From: Tetradesmus obliquus
Lineage: Eukaryota; Chlorophyta; Chlorophyceae; Sphaeropleales; Scenedesmaceae
Length of the DNA: 64,000 bases
Reading direction: 5' to 3'
NCBI GenBank assembly: GCA_030272155.1
Contig: CP126201.1
Span: 1,054,001 to 1,118,000 of the forward strand
Shown here: positions 45,010 to 56,274 of the stretch, piece after piece
Position numbering within the stretch: position 1 is the first letter of the stretch
Layout: each line of letters begins with the position of its first letter
Translations under genes and position numbers: made by a program
Notes under the pieces: generated by a model
Database searches by the model: none
What the model saw: only the letters and a program-made list of their open reading frames with translations
Told to the model about the DNA's origin: nothing

Positions 45010-46190
45010 TCACTCACTGTCGGTGTCAATGTCGCTGCCACTGTCGCCAGTATCACCCGGCAAGTACTGCGCCAGCCCCTCCTGCGTCACGCCGTTACAG
45101 CCCCTCAAGCTGCTCGCCTGCAAGCGCGGCACCGCATACGCCAGCACAGGCAGGCATCCATCTGTCAGCCGCTTATTGCTTGCCAGATCGAGCTCCTTCA
45201 GCCAGGGCTTGAGCCCCAGCGCTATCTCTGCTGCGCTGCAGTCCTCCAGCTGGCAATCCATTAGGCTCAGCTCCTGCAGGCCCCGCATCTGCGCAATTGC
45301 TGCTGCTGCCGCTCTGCCCACGTGTTGATTATAGAGGCTCAGGTCTGTAAGCCGCAGCATGCAGCGCCGCCTGTCTGCTAAGCCGCGCAGCAGCGCTGCC
45401 AGTGCAAGGGAGTTGGCTGCTTCGTCTTCTGCTGTGCCCCAGTGAACGCCGCAGAGGTGCAGTGAGCGAAGCTTGGGCATGCCTGCGAGGGTAGCAGCAA
45501 GCTGCTCTGGTGTCAGTTCACCCACGCCACAGTGGGACAGGTGCAGGCATGTCAGGCCTGTCAGGCTGCTGAGCCGCAGCAGGGTGTTGCTTGCCAATAC
45601 ACCATCTCCACTAGCCGATAAAGACAGGGATCGCAGCTTCAGTGCCTGCCAGCCTGCTGCTGCTGCTTCAGTCGCGTCTGCGGGCCCCAGTACGTGAGGT
45701 GCACGGCTGTGAGGGTTGTCAGGCTGCTGAGCTGCTGCAGCTGCTGCACTGGCGCGACGTCGTGTTCTATGGTTTCCAATGTCAGGTCTTCGAGGCGCGT
45801 CAGTGGCAGCAGGCAGGCTGCGGCCGCCAGGTTGCCGGCTGACAGCTCCAGCAGGTTGGGCGGCAGCACGTGGTGTTCCCAGAGTGTCACTTACTGGCCA
45901 ATACTGAGCTCTGTCAGGGCTGCAATACACAGAAGAACAGCAGTACACTCGTGATCAATCAGGCAGGCATGACTGGCACAGCAACTACATGTTTGCTGCA
46001 CCAGCCAGTAGATGCCATCGCAAAGTGCTGGTACCTCAGAGGCAGGGCTAGCCTGGGGCAGCGTGTGCTGCGTGCTGCTGTTTAGCAGACACATGGCTAC
46101 GACCCATGTGGCGAGCTGTCATCAACACCACTACTCCCGTCAGGACAGAAGCTGAACCACACCAAACAGCACAATTTTGCGCTTGCAATT

Positions 46191-46223
<33 letters not shown>

Positions 46224-46349
46224 GCGTTGAACTGTTATGTACCTGTCAGGTGCCCCAGCTGCAGCGGGCCTTCATGATCATCCAGCATCAGCTGCAGCTC
46301 CTGCAATGAAACCGGCAGGTGCTGCAGCGGCTCCCCAGTTGCCACCTGC

Positions 46350-46402
<53 letters not shown>

Positions 46403-47735
46403 GGTCAGCAAGAACGTGTGCGTCAAGCCAGACTGTCTGTGTGCCGCCAGGGGAAACAACGTCCCCAGGTGCCACCTGCAGCGCAGCAATGGCAAAGCCA
46501 GTTTCGCATGAGCGTATGCCAGGCAATGCTGCGATTTGTGGTTCACCGCTTCTCCAAGTAGAACTACAGCCTGCCTCGAGCCAGTCTGCCGTGCCAGGCA
46601 GGTGCTTCGAACAGCAACACATGATACAAAAAAGAACATCGTCCAGTTCCAAGGCGCAAGCAAGGCATACGCTTTTCTTGGACTTCGTTGCATTTTTGCT
46701 ATGCTGTGCTGTTGCTGCAGGGATTGCTAGCCACGTACGTAGTGGAGCACCAGGCGTGTCAAGCTTGTCAGCGTTCCAAAGCCACTGAGCGCCGCATCGC
46801 ATGTGATCTCATGATCGTGGAAGTCATAGTCTTCCAGCTGCAGCTGCCGCAGCTGCTGCAGTGACGGCAGCACTGTGCTGAGCCTGTCCATGAGTGCAGT
46901 GGCCTCTTCCTTTGAAGAGATCGCTAGGTCCAGATCCAGGCTGGTCAGGGTGCTGCCGGGCAGTGCTTGCAGGATGGCAGCACTGTCCAGGCCAGCATCT
47001 GACAGCTTGCAGGAGCGTATGCACAGTCCATGCGAGCTGCCGCTGTTGCTGCCTGCTGCTGCTGCTTTGCCCAATGCTGCTGCAATGGCCAGCTCTGTAA
47101 GTGTGCGCTGAGATACACCAGGCGCGCAGTCCTGCTGTGAACTTTTGCCGTCTTTGGGCAGTAGCTGCAGCTCTAGAGAGCCTGCCAGGTGGCCATACTT
47201 TGTTAGCCACTCTGCAGGAAAGCACATTGTTGAGTACAGCAGTTAACGCAGGAGCTTGGCGTCAGCGGACTTTTGCGTGCATGTACAGCATGCGCACCAC
47301 CATCAGCACTGGGCATAACAGCATCTGTCCAGCAGTACTTGTGCTCTCGATCAACGTTGACAAACATCGCACAGCAGTACTGGCCATTAGTATGCGCATC
47401 AGCTGTGCTTCGGCACCAGGCACGCTGCAGCCAGGCCGACTGGCAGGCAGTACTAGTGCTGCACGCCTCCCACCTGCAAATGCTGCTGTTGCTTCTGCTG
47501 TGGCTGGAGGGCCAAACGTGACAGGCAGCAGGCCCTGGCAGCCCTGCAGCGCCTGTGAGAAGACCTTGCTGGTAGAGAGAAGGTTGTACAGCTGCTGGCC
47601 AGCTTGCTTGCTATCCTTGCAGCTGACAAGCAAGCTGGCTGCAATGAGTTGCAGAGGCCCGCAGGCTGCCACTACATCTGCTCCGTTGTGGTTGTTTGCA
47701 TTGACGGACGAGTAGCTGTTCGATCTAGTCCGCAT
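45010..47735 (-). pseudogene. LRR protein gene, copy 2 (damaged)
   Basis: Exons 47735-47474 (262 bases, as in copy 1), 47211-46739, 46345-46243 (103 bases, as in copy 1) and about 45923-45010. The first three join in phase and encode an uninterrupted N-terminal two-thirds (EWLTKYGHLAGSLELQLLPK, LCIRSCKLSDAGLDSAAILQ, LQELQLMLDDHEGPLQLGHL). In the last exon a TAA stands at about 45897 where copy 1 has TAT, and one base is missing at about 45690 (TACTGGGGCCC against TACTGGACGCC). The acidic tail (GDTGDSGSDIDTDSE) is well kept. Damage is light, so loss may be recent, or a shortened protein may be made. Confidence 0.75.
46346..46405 (-). repeat. CTG run at the LRR copy 2 exon 3 acceptor
   Basis: About 17 CAG units on the plus strand (46350-46400) are CTG on the sense strand and abut the acceptor at 46346, as in copies 1 and 3 of this gene. 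Confidence 0.9.
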
Positions 47736-47847
47736 AATCGTGCAAGGCAAATGCAACAACACCAGTGAGCAGCAGGACGAGTGTATACGTATATGTCCTT
47801 TAAAAATTTCCTCAGAACGCTGTGCTTCCAAGAAGGCGAATATTCAT

Positions 47848-48115
47848 CTTGTTTCAGGTGACTGGCATCGCAGGGAGGGAACATTGTCATGAAATATTTA
47901 AACTTCACGTGACAGAGGACTGGCAGCACACCACTGGTGGGCTGAGCCGAGCCCTTCCTCTGTACGGGATACAATTCAAAATAATTTCTATGCTGTTCCA
48001 GGGTAGCCTAAAGTGCATTTGCACATGCATGTCCATAATCTCCTTGCAACCACCACCTGGTCACCACCATCCAAAGGATGCACAGATGCACTTTCTCACC
48101 GGCTGCTTGGCAGAG
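47848..48115. repeat. segmental duplication upstream of LRR copy 2
   Basis: Aligns in order with 52625-52895: TTTCAGGTGACYGGCA, ACTTCAMGTGAC, GGCAGCACACCA, then TCACCACCAWYCWAAAGGATG and CTGGCTGCTTGGCAGAGG-type blocks. It begins about 110 bases upstream of the copy 2 start codon, so the duplication that made copies 2 and 3 included 5' flank. Confidence 0.8.
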
Positions 48116-48737
48116 GTGACACCAGCGTCAAAGCGCGCTGATGCCAACACAAACAAGCTCGACTGCTGTATACATATGCATATGGTGTTGTACAACCAAG
48201 CACCAGCAAGCAGCAAAATCCAGGCAAGCAGTACCGCACAGCTGCACACGCAGCTGCACACGCAGCTAGCCATCAAACTTTGATGCTTGCTTTGAGAGCA
48301 GCGCCGCTCTGGCAAGAGGCAATGGCACATGCAAATGAACATGCCACATTTGAGCAAACACTGCTGCAAACCACCTACCTGTATGTACATGTATCACTCT
48401 TTTCGTTCATTAAAGCGATGCACACACATCATGCTGTTATGTTGTGTGTATGTTGTTTGCTGCAAAGTCTGAGCAGGACGCCTGGCACAGCAGCAGCAAA
48501 AGACCAGGATCAGCAGCCATATACTGACCGTGCTGTCATGCGTAATAAGGGTACGCTGCCGCAAAAGGGACATAGCAGGTGATGCACTTGACTTTCAAGC
48601 GACACCCAAACAAGTGCCACACCACTAGCAGTGCCTGCCCCAGAAGCATGCACCTGCCATGCAACCATCCTGCAAAAATTGTGCAACTGGATGCTGGCGT
48701 CAGCTCTGCGCTCACTCGCAGCCGCTAACACCACTAT
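48116..48737. other. intergenic between LRR copies 2 and 3
   Basis: No gene seen. CAGCTGCACACG occurs twice in tandem at about 48239-48263. The region should hold the 3' flank of copy 3 and the distal promoter of copy 2. Confidence 0.4.
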
Positions 48738-49544
48738 TTAGTCGTCATCATCAGCAGCGTGCAGCACATACCGCAGCAACCCCTCGCGCGTGAGGCCTGT
48801 GCAACCCTTGAAGCTGCTCATCCTCAGGCAGCGCATCTGCCAGCGCAGGCAGGCAGGCATCTGTCAGCTGCGCATTGCACGACAGATCAAGGTGCTGCAG
48901 CTGGGGCTTGAGCCCCAGCGCTATCTTTGCTGCGCTGCCATCATCCAGCTGGCAGTCCACCAGCTCTAGCCGCCGCAGGCCATGCATCTGTGACAGTGCC
49001 GCTGCTGCTGCCCTGCCCACGCGCTGCTTCTCAAGGCGCAGGTAAGTGAGCTGCGGCATCAAGTGACGCCTGGCCGCTAACACGCGCAGCATGGACACCA
49101 GCGAGCGGGCGTTGGATGCATCGTCTTCAGCCAAATCCCAGTAAACGCTGCTCAGGTGCAGCGAGTGCAGGTTGCGCAAGCCTCTGAGTCCGTCTGCGAG
49201 CCGTTCTGGATCCAGGGCACCCAGACCACAAGTTTGGATGAAAAGCGACTCTAGGTCTGTCAGGTGTGACAGCTGCAGCAGCGTGCTGCGCGCAAAGCTG
49301 CCGTTGTCACCAGGAGCCAAGTACAGCGAGCGCACCTTCAGTGCCTGCCAGCCTGCTGCTGCTGCGTCAATCAGATCTGCGTCTGCATGGTATGTCATGT
49401 CCACGGCTGTGAGTGCTGTCAGGCTGCTGAGCTGCTGCAGCTGCGCTGCTGGCGCGACGTTGTAATTTATGTCTTCCAAAGTCAGCTGTCTGAGCTCCTT
49501 CAGTGGCAGCAGGCAGCTTGCAGATGCCAGGTTGCCAGCTGACA

Positions 49545-49597
49545 GCTCCAGCAGGTTGGGCGGCAGCACATCTTGCTGCCGCCCAACCTGCTGGAGC
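49545..49597. repeat. perfect 24-base inverted repeat in LRR copy 3
   Basis: The arm 49545-49568 (starting GCTCCAGCAGGTTGGGCGGC) is the exact reverse complement of 49574-49597, with a 5-base spacer CATCT. One arm is the ancestral LPPNLLEL coding sequence, shared with copies 1 and 2. The other arm replaces the codons just upstream and is absent from those copies, so it arose by local inverted copying. Confidence 0.95.
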
Positions 49598-50197
49598 AAG
49601 TGTGACGCGTCCACTGTCCTCGCCAAGTGCCAGCTTGGTAAGGGCTGCATGCAGATGCAAACATATCAGAGGATCATTATTACCCGCTTGACCGATATAA
49701 TCATGCAATGTGAGCAGTGGCAGAAGGGAAGCATTGTACAGCAGTCTGATCACTCTCTCAACCGCGAGCAGTGGCAGACAATATCCATGACATGATAGCT
49801 ATCCTACAGGCATGACTGCTGATGCAGGCACATGTTGCTTTGACCATGACAGCAGCGTTCTGTTCCGCACACTTCACAGGTAGATCCAGGGCAGAGTGAA
49901 ACAGCAGTGCCTGGTGATATCTGTGCAAGGCGCTGCACATGGTTGACACACGGCAAAGCCCCATATGACGAGCTGCCTCAAAACCAGCTGTGACCAACGC
50001 CAGTACTTTTGTCAAGGAAGAAACAGCCGTTGAGAGCAGCAGCAGCATCAGCAGCCGCCGTTCCAAGTGTAGAGTTGATTTCACAGGCCTCACCCGGCAG
50101 GTGTCCTAGCTGTAGCAGGCCCCTATCTTCAGCGGAAGCAAGCTCCAGCTCCTGCAGTGACGCTGGCAGGCGCTGCAGCGGCTCCTAGATTCCACCT

Positions 50198-50203
50198 GTA
50201 AGC

Positions 50204-50261
<58 letters not shown>

Positions 50262-50262
50262 A
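50198..50262 (-). repeat. CTG run at the LRR copy 3 exon 3 acceptor
   Basis: About 20 CAG units on the plus strand (sense CTG) next to the acceptor region of exon 3, conserved in position with the runs in copies 1 and 2. Confidence 0.9.
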
Positions 50263-51619
50263 AACATCAGGGCCAAGCAGAGCAAGTTCATGTCAAGCTA
50301 TGCAGCATGTGCACTGCCACAAGCAGCATCCAACGGAGTCCACATGGGTTCCATGTGGCAGGGTGTTTGCTGAACCTGATGATCAGGTAACATGCAGCAA
50401 AGAAGAGCCCACCAGGGTCACTGCATGTCATGCTATCGACCGTATGCAGTGCCAGGTTCTGCTCAGGCCAAGACAGCTGACTCAGCAGCAGCCACCTACC
50501 TCCGGCAGCACCAAGCGTTTCAGGTTGGTCAGTGCGCGCCATCCAACGAGCACCGGATCACAGCCAACCTCATGATAGAGGAAGCCATAGTCATAAAGCC
50601 GCAGCTGCCGCAGCTGTGCCAATTCTGCCGATGAGTGCACGGATGTCATCGTCATCTGCATCATCCGGCAACTTCAACTGCAGGTCCAGGCTGGTTAGGC
50701 TGCTGCCTGGCAGTGCTTGCAGGATGGTAGCGCAGTCCAGGCCAGCACCTGAAAGCTTGCAGGACCGCAAGCACAGGCCGCCTGGGCTGCTGCTGCTGCT
50801 GCTGCTGCTGCTGCCTGCTGCAGCTGATTCCAGCGCTGCTGCAATGGCCAGCTCTGTTGCTGAGCGCTGAGAGGTGCTGGCAGTATCCCCCCTATTCGAA
50901 AAGGCACCTTCCGGCAGAAGCTGCAGCTCCAACGAGCCTGCAAGGCGGCCATACTTGGCCAGCCACCCTGCAAACGAGTGCAGTTTCACATCACATCAAA
51001 TGTATCAGCAGCAAAAGTTACTGAGGCTTGTGTTTGCGACATGTGTATAGCCACAGCATACACAGCACGAGCAGTACTGCGCATGCTAGCAGCTGCGCAG
51101 CAATCCTTGACTTGTCAATGAACGGAAAAGCGTAAACAAAGTTAGCGCAGTAGTGCATTAGCTATGCTGCCAGCACTCTGCACAGCGGAGGCAGGCCTAC
51201 AGCCGGCTGGCAGGTGCTGCAGCCCTCCACACCCTGCAGTCTGCACTTCGCTCACCTGCAAACGCTGCTGCTGCCTCTGCTGTGGCTGGCGGGCCGAACG
51301 TGACAGGCAGCACTCCAGAGCAGCCCTGGAGCGCCTCTGAGAAGACCTTGTTTGTGGCGAGAAGGTTGTACAGCTGCTGGGTGGCTTGCTTGCTGTCCTT
51401 GCAGCTGGCAAGTGAACTGGCTACAATGAGCTGCAGAGGGAGGCCTGCTGCCGCTACAGCAGCCCCATTGTGATTGTTTGGCATCTGAAACAAGCAGCTG
51501 CAAGATATGGTGCGCTGACCTTGAATGGCGAGGGCAGCGCCAACTAGGAGGAGGCAGTGGCGTGTCAAGACCGCTCCAAAGTTGCCCTGCAAACAAGAAT
51601 CAGGTGTTTGATGGTTCAA

Positions 51620-52620
51620 AGGCGTGAAGTGAGGTGAAGTGAGTGCACAGCTGAAATTCCAGGTGCATTCTGTGCACTGACCACACTACTTCAGCGCTTT
51701 TGGCCTGTGGTGATTTTTGATTTATGGCACAGGCTTGCCAAGCCAAAGTTGGGCAGCAGGTCAGCAACACAGCAAGGCATGAATGATTGCTTTCATTAGA
51801 TGAAATGCAGCTAGTCTGCTACAAGAAAACCTTTACAAACTGCAAGCTGGTTGGTACCTGACAGGAAGCCGTAGACTGCTTGATTGTTGTATCTGCAGAT
51901 GGCCCAGCTGGGCTTGCTATGCCATACGCTAGTTGGCTTTGGCGCAAAGTCGATGGCGAACTAGTTCACCTTGACGCGAAGGATGAACGGCCTTGCTTTA
52001 TCAATACGCTGTTCAAGTGGTGGGAAACCTAGCTGCACTTACATCCTGCAGCTTCTGCACCTTCTTCGAGTGCCACCCAAGTTGCCTGCAGTGCTCGCAC
52101 TGCTGAAGGTGCCAGCACTGCTTGCTATACACGGTAGACTGCTTATCTGTTATGCATTTCACAACGTCTGCCTGATCCCAGATACGCAGCATGCTGCTGT
52201 CGGAAAATCAGCGAGCAATGTCCGACCTTCCACCGCTCGCCGCTCGACCTTCATCTGCTGAAGCTAGCCCTCTCGCAAACACATCAGCCCTGGCTTCACT
52301 TCTGTTCAGATCGAGCGATTCTATATGGCCACCAAAACGGTATGGTGCCGGCTGTGCGAAAACAGCAAGTTTGGCTGTACAGCCTTGAATTTCAGCAATG
52401 TTCAAGGAAAGCACCCAAGAGATGGCTGCATGTTTGCTTAGGGAATTGTGCAAGGCTGCCGACACGTACAAGGAGGTCAAATCTTCTGATTTTACAGCTG
52501 ATCTTGTGCTGCCATGAGCTCCTAAGAGCATGGCAAACGCGGTGTTTGCCACGACGGCCGCACCTCTGAACCAGAACATATACATCCTGAGCTTGCTGCT
52601 CAGTGCGCACACTTGTTGAT
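51620..52620. other. about 1 kb present only upstream of LRR copy 3; coding-like stretches on both strands
   Basis: The duplicated flank lies about 110 bases from the start codon of copy 2 but about 1140 bases from that of copy 3, so this segment was probably inserted (or lost from copy 2). It lacks CAG/CTG runs. A plus-strand frame at about 51898-52029, after a TCTGCAG, reads GPAGLAMPYASWLWRKVDGE, LVHLDAKDERPCFINTLFKW, WET and stop. A minus-strand frame at 52585-52208 gives 125 codons (MYMFWFRGAAVVANTAFAML...). I recognise neither and found no convincing terminal repeats. Confidence 0.45.
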
Positions 52621-52624
52621 TGAT

Positions 52625-52895
52625 CGTGTTTCAGGTGACCGGCACAGCGCAGAGGCGACGGTGTCACATTGACTTTCAAAGTTCAAATTGAACTTCAAGT
52701 GACCCATGACTGGGCCAGTCCAACTGGCAGCACACCAGCCGAGTCCGTCTCAGAGACGACAAATTGCAGAAGTAGATGCTTTCCGCAATGTTCCAACACA
52801 ACTCGTCATGCATCTACACATAAAGCAGCACCTTGTCACCACCAATCTAAAGGATGAACAGCTGCACCTTCTGACTGGCTGCTTGGCAGAGGCAT
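52625..52895. repeat. segmental duplication upstream of LRR copy 3
   Basis: Partner of 47848-48115; blocks are collinear with substitutions and small indels. Confidence 0.8.
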
Positions 52896-53420
52896 GTCTG
52901 CAACACTCCACAACCAGCGGCGCAGCTGTGAGCAGTTGCTCACAGCTGCTCTCTGGCATGCCAGAGACCGGCAAGGTCAAAGCTGCAGTGAATAAACTAG
53001 TCTTAGACCTTCCACAGGCTGAAAGCACTATATCAAGCTTGCAGGACATCAACAAGCTTGTCTGCAACACTCCACAACCAGAGTTACAGCCGCTGTGAGT
53101 TGCTGCACACCGCGGTGGGCATGTGGGTGCAAGGGGAGCGCTGCCACAGACCGGCAAGGCCAAACATGCAGTAGATAACTCGGTCCTAGACCTTCCACAG
53201 GCTACAAAAACTGCGGTAGGCTTGCAGGACATCAACAACATGTCTGCAGAACTCCACAACCAGAGGATGATGATGATGATGATGAACCAGAGGAGCCGGT
53301 GTGAGCGGTTGACATGTACATGTGAGTGCAAGGCGCACTGCCAGAACCCCGCCTGGCTGGACCTGCACTAACGAAATTGGTCCTAGACCTTCCACATGTT
53401 GACAACATGAAGTCGTTGTT
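52896..53420 (+). repeat. three degenerate tandem units of about 190 bases
   Basis: Each unit contains AGACCGGCAAGG, then TCCTAGACCTTCCACA, then GCTTGCAGGACATCAACAA and ACTCCACAACCAG; starts near 52970, 53150 and 53360 (the third incomplete). In plus-strand translation they read KLVLDLPQAES, NSVLDLPQATK and KLVLDLPHVDN, which hints at a repeated exon of an unresolved gene. A (GAT)n run lies at 53268-53284. Confidence 0.7.
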
Positions 53421-53833
53421 CATGAGACACTGTGCTGACGTCACACGTCCCTGTGTCACATGTTTCACATGTTGCAAGTCTTGCACATCTCAAAGGAAGT
53501 TGCTGCATGCAGTGCACTGTCAGGTACAACCGTCCAGGGCTCAAGGAAGGCGCAGAGTTCCACTCTTGCACGTCTCAGCCGGCAGCCAATCAGATAAGCC
53601 AATTATATTACATTATGACGGACAGCTGACCGCGAGCACTTATGTGTGCAAGGAAGCTGCTACAGGTCCTCTCTTCAAGCCACTGGCAGCAAGCGTGAAC
53701 TAGCCGCGTTCAGCGCCGTGGTTGTAGCTGAAATGCGGGTTGATTAACATAGAGAAGATAGCCAACCAACGCGCTGTGCTTGATCGGCTGAAAGACGCAC
53801 TTGAGCAGCTGTCACCCTCCCGGCACAGCAGCA

Positions 53834-56052
53834 ATGGGTACTAAGAACGCCAACCTGTTGCTGCGGCTGCTCATAGTGGTACTCGAAGCGTTTGATAGCA
53901 TATTTAAACTGCTCTACACTACCTGGTACCGGCTAGCAGCAAAGGCACGTGCTGCACAGGCAGGTGGCAGCAACCCTCCTCCTCCTACTGTCATCGGCAT
54001 CATCCTAGCAGAGCCCAACACAGCTGACATCTCCTTGCACAGGGCTGCCAGTGTAGCAGCGTGGTGAGATGTTATTCCTGCAGGCCTAATCCAAGGCCCT
54101 GCTGTAAATGTCTCATTAGCATGCATGTTTGCGAGCACGATGAATTGCCGCACATGCGCTCCTGGGCATCTGCACTGCACCTGCTTGTAACGCAGTTGCA
54201 GGCACACACTGTAGCATGCACTGCTGCACCAACTTTGGTTGTCCCATGCATAGTGCTTGCAACTCCTGCTTTCATCACATCTGCAGCTGCAGCATCACTA
54301 GATTTGCCAGTGTCATTTCCCCAGCCCTGCCAGCACACCCCGCACATTATGCTGCTGTACCTCCCAGTCACATAACAACACAGCCTGTGAAGTCGCCGCA
54401 TTCTACTGCCTGCATGTGAACTGCACCTGCTCAGCATTTGAGTCTGTGCAGCCGGGTGCAGCTATATGAGCCATTCAAATCACATTTCAACACCTCACTG
54501 CCTGCCTGCTGCATCACACTGCCTGCTTACGCTTGTGGCTGCCCCCGCACAGGTGCCTAGCCTCTGAGTCTGTGCGGCAGGTGCACCTGTGTAAGCCATC
54601 CCAGCCACATCCCAACAACGTACTGCCTGCCTGCTGCTCCACATCCCAACAAAGCACTGCCTGCCTATGCATGTGGCTGCAGCCCCACAGGTGCCCAGCC
54701 TGTGACTCAGTGCAGCAGGTGCACCTGTGTAAGCCATCCCAGCCACATCCCAACAACGTACTGCCTGCCTGTTGCATCGTACTTCCTGCTTATGCATATG
54801 GCTGCACCCCCGCAGGTGCCTAGCCTATGAGTCGGTGCAGCAGGTGCACCTGTATGAACCATCCGGGCACTTGAAGCAGAGCATGCCCCTCTTGCAGGAC
54901 AGCCTTGCACAGGTGGCGGAGCAGCAGGGCAGGAGCATAGCAGTGAAGGTGAGCTGCGGCACATGTGGCTGGGCCTGCCATCTGGCATCTGATGAGATGA
55001 CGTGTAACTTACATGAAATGGTGTTCACGATGCGTGCAGTTGTGCTGACCTGCAATTGTGCCTGGCCAAGAGGACTCTCAGCTGTAGCAGCAGTAACAGA
55101 AGACGGCTGATTGGTGCAATGTGTCTTGTGCAAGCAGACAACATATGGTGTCCAATCCCACAGTTTGTAAGGTACATGTTACCAGCTAGGACAGGCCAGG
55201 CAGCAGCTGCTTGTGGCTGACATCTGTGTGGGCTGTGCAGCGTGTTTTTTTGTTGTTATTATCAACAGCCTGTAGCAGCAGGTGCTTGCAGGATGCTGCA
55301 TGGCACTTTCTAGCTTTTCTAAACATGTATCACATGATGTGCCTGTATGTGTGCACATCCAAATGGAGCCTGCGGCAAGACGCACCTCACTGTCCCTGCT
55401 GCTGCGTGCTCTGCAGTGTGGATGGACAGCGTCCAACACCAGCAGTGGCCCCGCTGTAGCAGCAGCAGCAGCAGGAGCAGCCGCCAGCAACAGCAGCACA
55501 TCAACAGCAGTGACTGTGCGGGTGCTATCAGCTGAGGATGCCTTTGTGCCTGTCATGGATGCAGTAGCACAGCGCTGCAGTGCCTTTGCAGTGCCCGGCG
55601 GCTCCCCTAGAGCAGCTGCTGCTGCCGCATCAAACAGCCTGCAGCAGCAGCAGCAGCAGCAGCAGCAGTGCGAGGCGGGTGCTCGTACAGAGCAACCAGT
55701 TTTGGGAGCGTGCGGACAACACTATGCCAATGGCACGCCAGGCGGCACGCGATTCTGCAGGCAGCAGCAAGCCGACCTCTGCAACGGCACGCAGCCGTAC
55801 CAGCAGCAGCAGCAGCAGCAGCATGGCAGCATGCTGCCGGAGCTGGCAGCAGTCACCGGCAGCAGCGAGATAGCATCTGAGCCGCAGCTGCTGCTGGTGT
55901 ATGGGCCTGTGCTCACGCTTGCTGGCTACCCGCCTTTCCACACTCGAGCTGCTGAGTTGCAGCATATCGGGCCGCTAGCTCAGGCGAGCCAGCGTGGCAT
56001 TGCAGATGCTGTTGCTGCTTACTGTAAGGTGCTGCAGCGGCACGGCGCATGA
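53834..56052 (+). CDS. NUS1: NUS1/LEW1-like cis-prenyltransferase accessory subunit
   Basis: Three exons (53834-54063, 54816-54948, 55417-56052), in phase, 332 aa. Homologous to the Nogo-B receptor/NUS1 subunit of dehydrodolichyl diphosphate synthase, which pairs with the catalytic subunit at the ER for dolichol synthesis. Landmarks: a hydrophobic N-terminal segment (ANLLLRLLIVVLEAFDSIFK), PPPTVIGIILAE, AAWCLAYESVQQVHLYEPSG (Trp built across the first intron), VRVLSAEDAF, and near the end EPQLLLVYGPVLTLAGYPPF, then TRAAELQHIGPL, matching the plant LEW1 wording. It ends LQRHGA without the RxG motif found at the C-terminus of NUS1 in animals and fungi. Two poly-Q runs and an Ala/Ser-rich insert enlarge the middle. 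A start 11 codons upstream (53801) does not begin with ATG. TGTAA at 56107 may be the polyadenylation signal. Confidence 0.88.
54490..54815 (+). repeat. decoy copies of the NUS1 exon 2 acceptor and start
   Basis: CGCAGGTGCCTAGCCTCTGA, GTCTGTGC.GCAGGTGCACCTGT, then AAGCCATCCCAGCCACATCC recurs at about 54550 and 54688, with a weaker copy at about 54430; the coding copy is at 54811. Units include CATGTGGCTGCAGCCCC and an ACTGCCTGCCTGCTGCATC spacer. In the 54550 copy TGA replaces the Tyr codon of CLAYES. Confidence 0.9.
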
Positions 56053-56164
56053 TGTACGCATGGTCACCTTTGTGTCAATTATGTCGCCTTTTGTGATGTT
56101 GCTGCTTGTAATGGCAGCAATTGTGCGCTTCAGCTCTGGAGAGCAGTCAGACAGTGAGAGACGT

Positions 56165-56274
56165 TGAAGTTTATGAGGTGCAGCACATGGGGCCGCTAGC
56201 TCAGGCGAGCCAGCGTGGCATTGCAGATGCTGTTGCTGCTTACTGCAAGGTGCTGCAGCGGCACGGCGCGTGAA
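56165..56274 (+). repeat. second copy of the NUS1 3' coding end with stop
   Basis: GGGCCGCTAGCTCAGGCGAG through GGCACGGCGC and TGA (about 56190-56274) repeats 55967-56052 almost exactly, about 222 bases downstream of the real stop. Both copies keep the frame IADAVAAYCKVLQRHGA. Confidence 0.95.

Larger units (their letters stand above)
48738..51484 (-). pseudogene. LRR protein gene, copy 3 (damaged)
   Basis: Same four-exon plan: 51484-51256, 50967-50500, about 50190-50100 and about 49648-48738. Encodes GWLAKYGRLAGSLELQLLPE, LCLRSCKLSGAGLDCATILQ and a long intact LRR stretch (LPPNLLELSAGNLASASCLL onward to LKPQLQHLDLSCNAQLTDAC). Relative to copy 2 there is a frame change in exon 2 at about 50620, one base less at the start of exon 3 (a TCTAG 11 bases in could serve as a shifted acceptor and restore the frame), an inverted duplication in exon 4 at 49545-49597, and a frame change near the end at about 48830. 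The C-terminal acidic run (AADDDD) ends at TAA. Confidence 0.75.

Noticed and set aside
40828-51484. Indel sequencing error as the cause of the LRR defects
   Set aside because: Not excluded at any one site, but six unrelated gene models in the window are free of such errors and the defects differ between copies.
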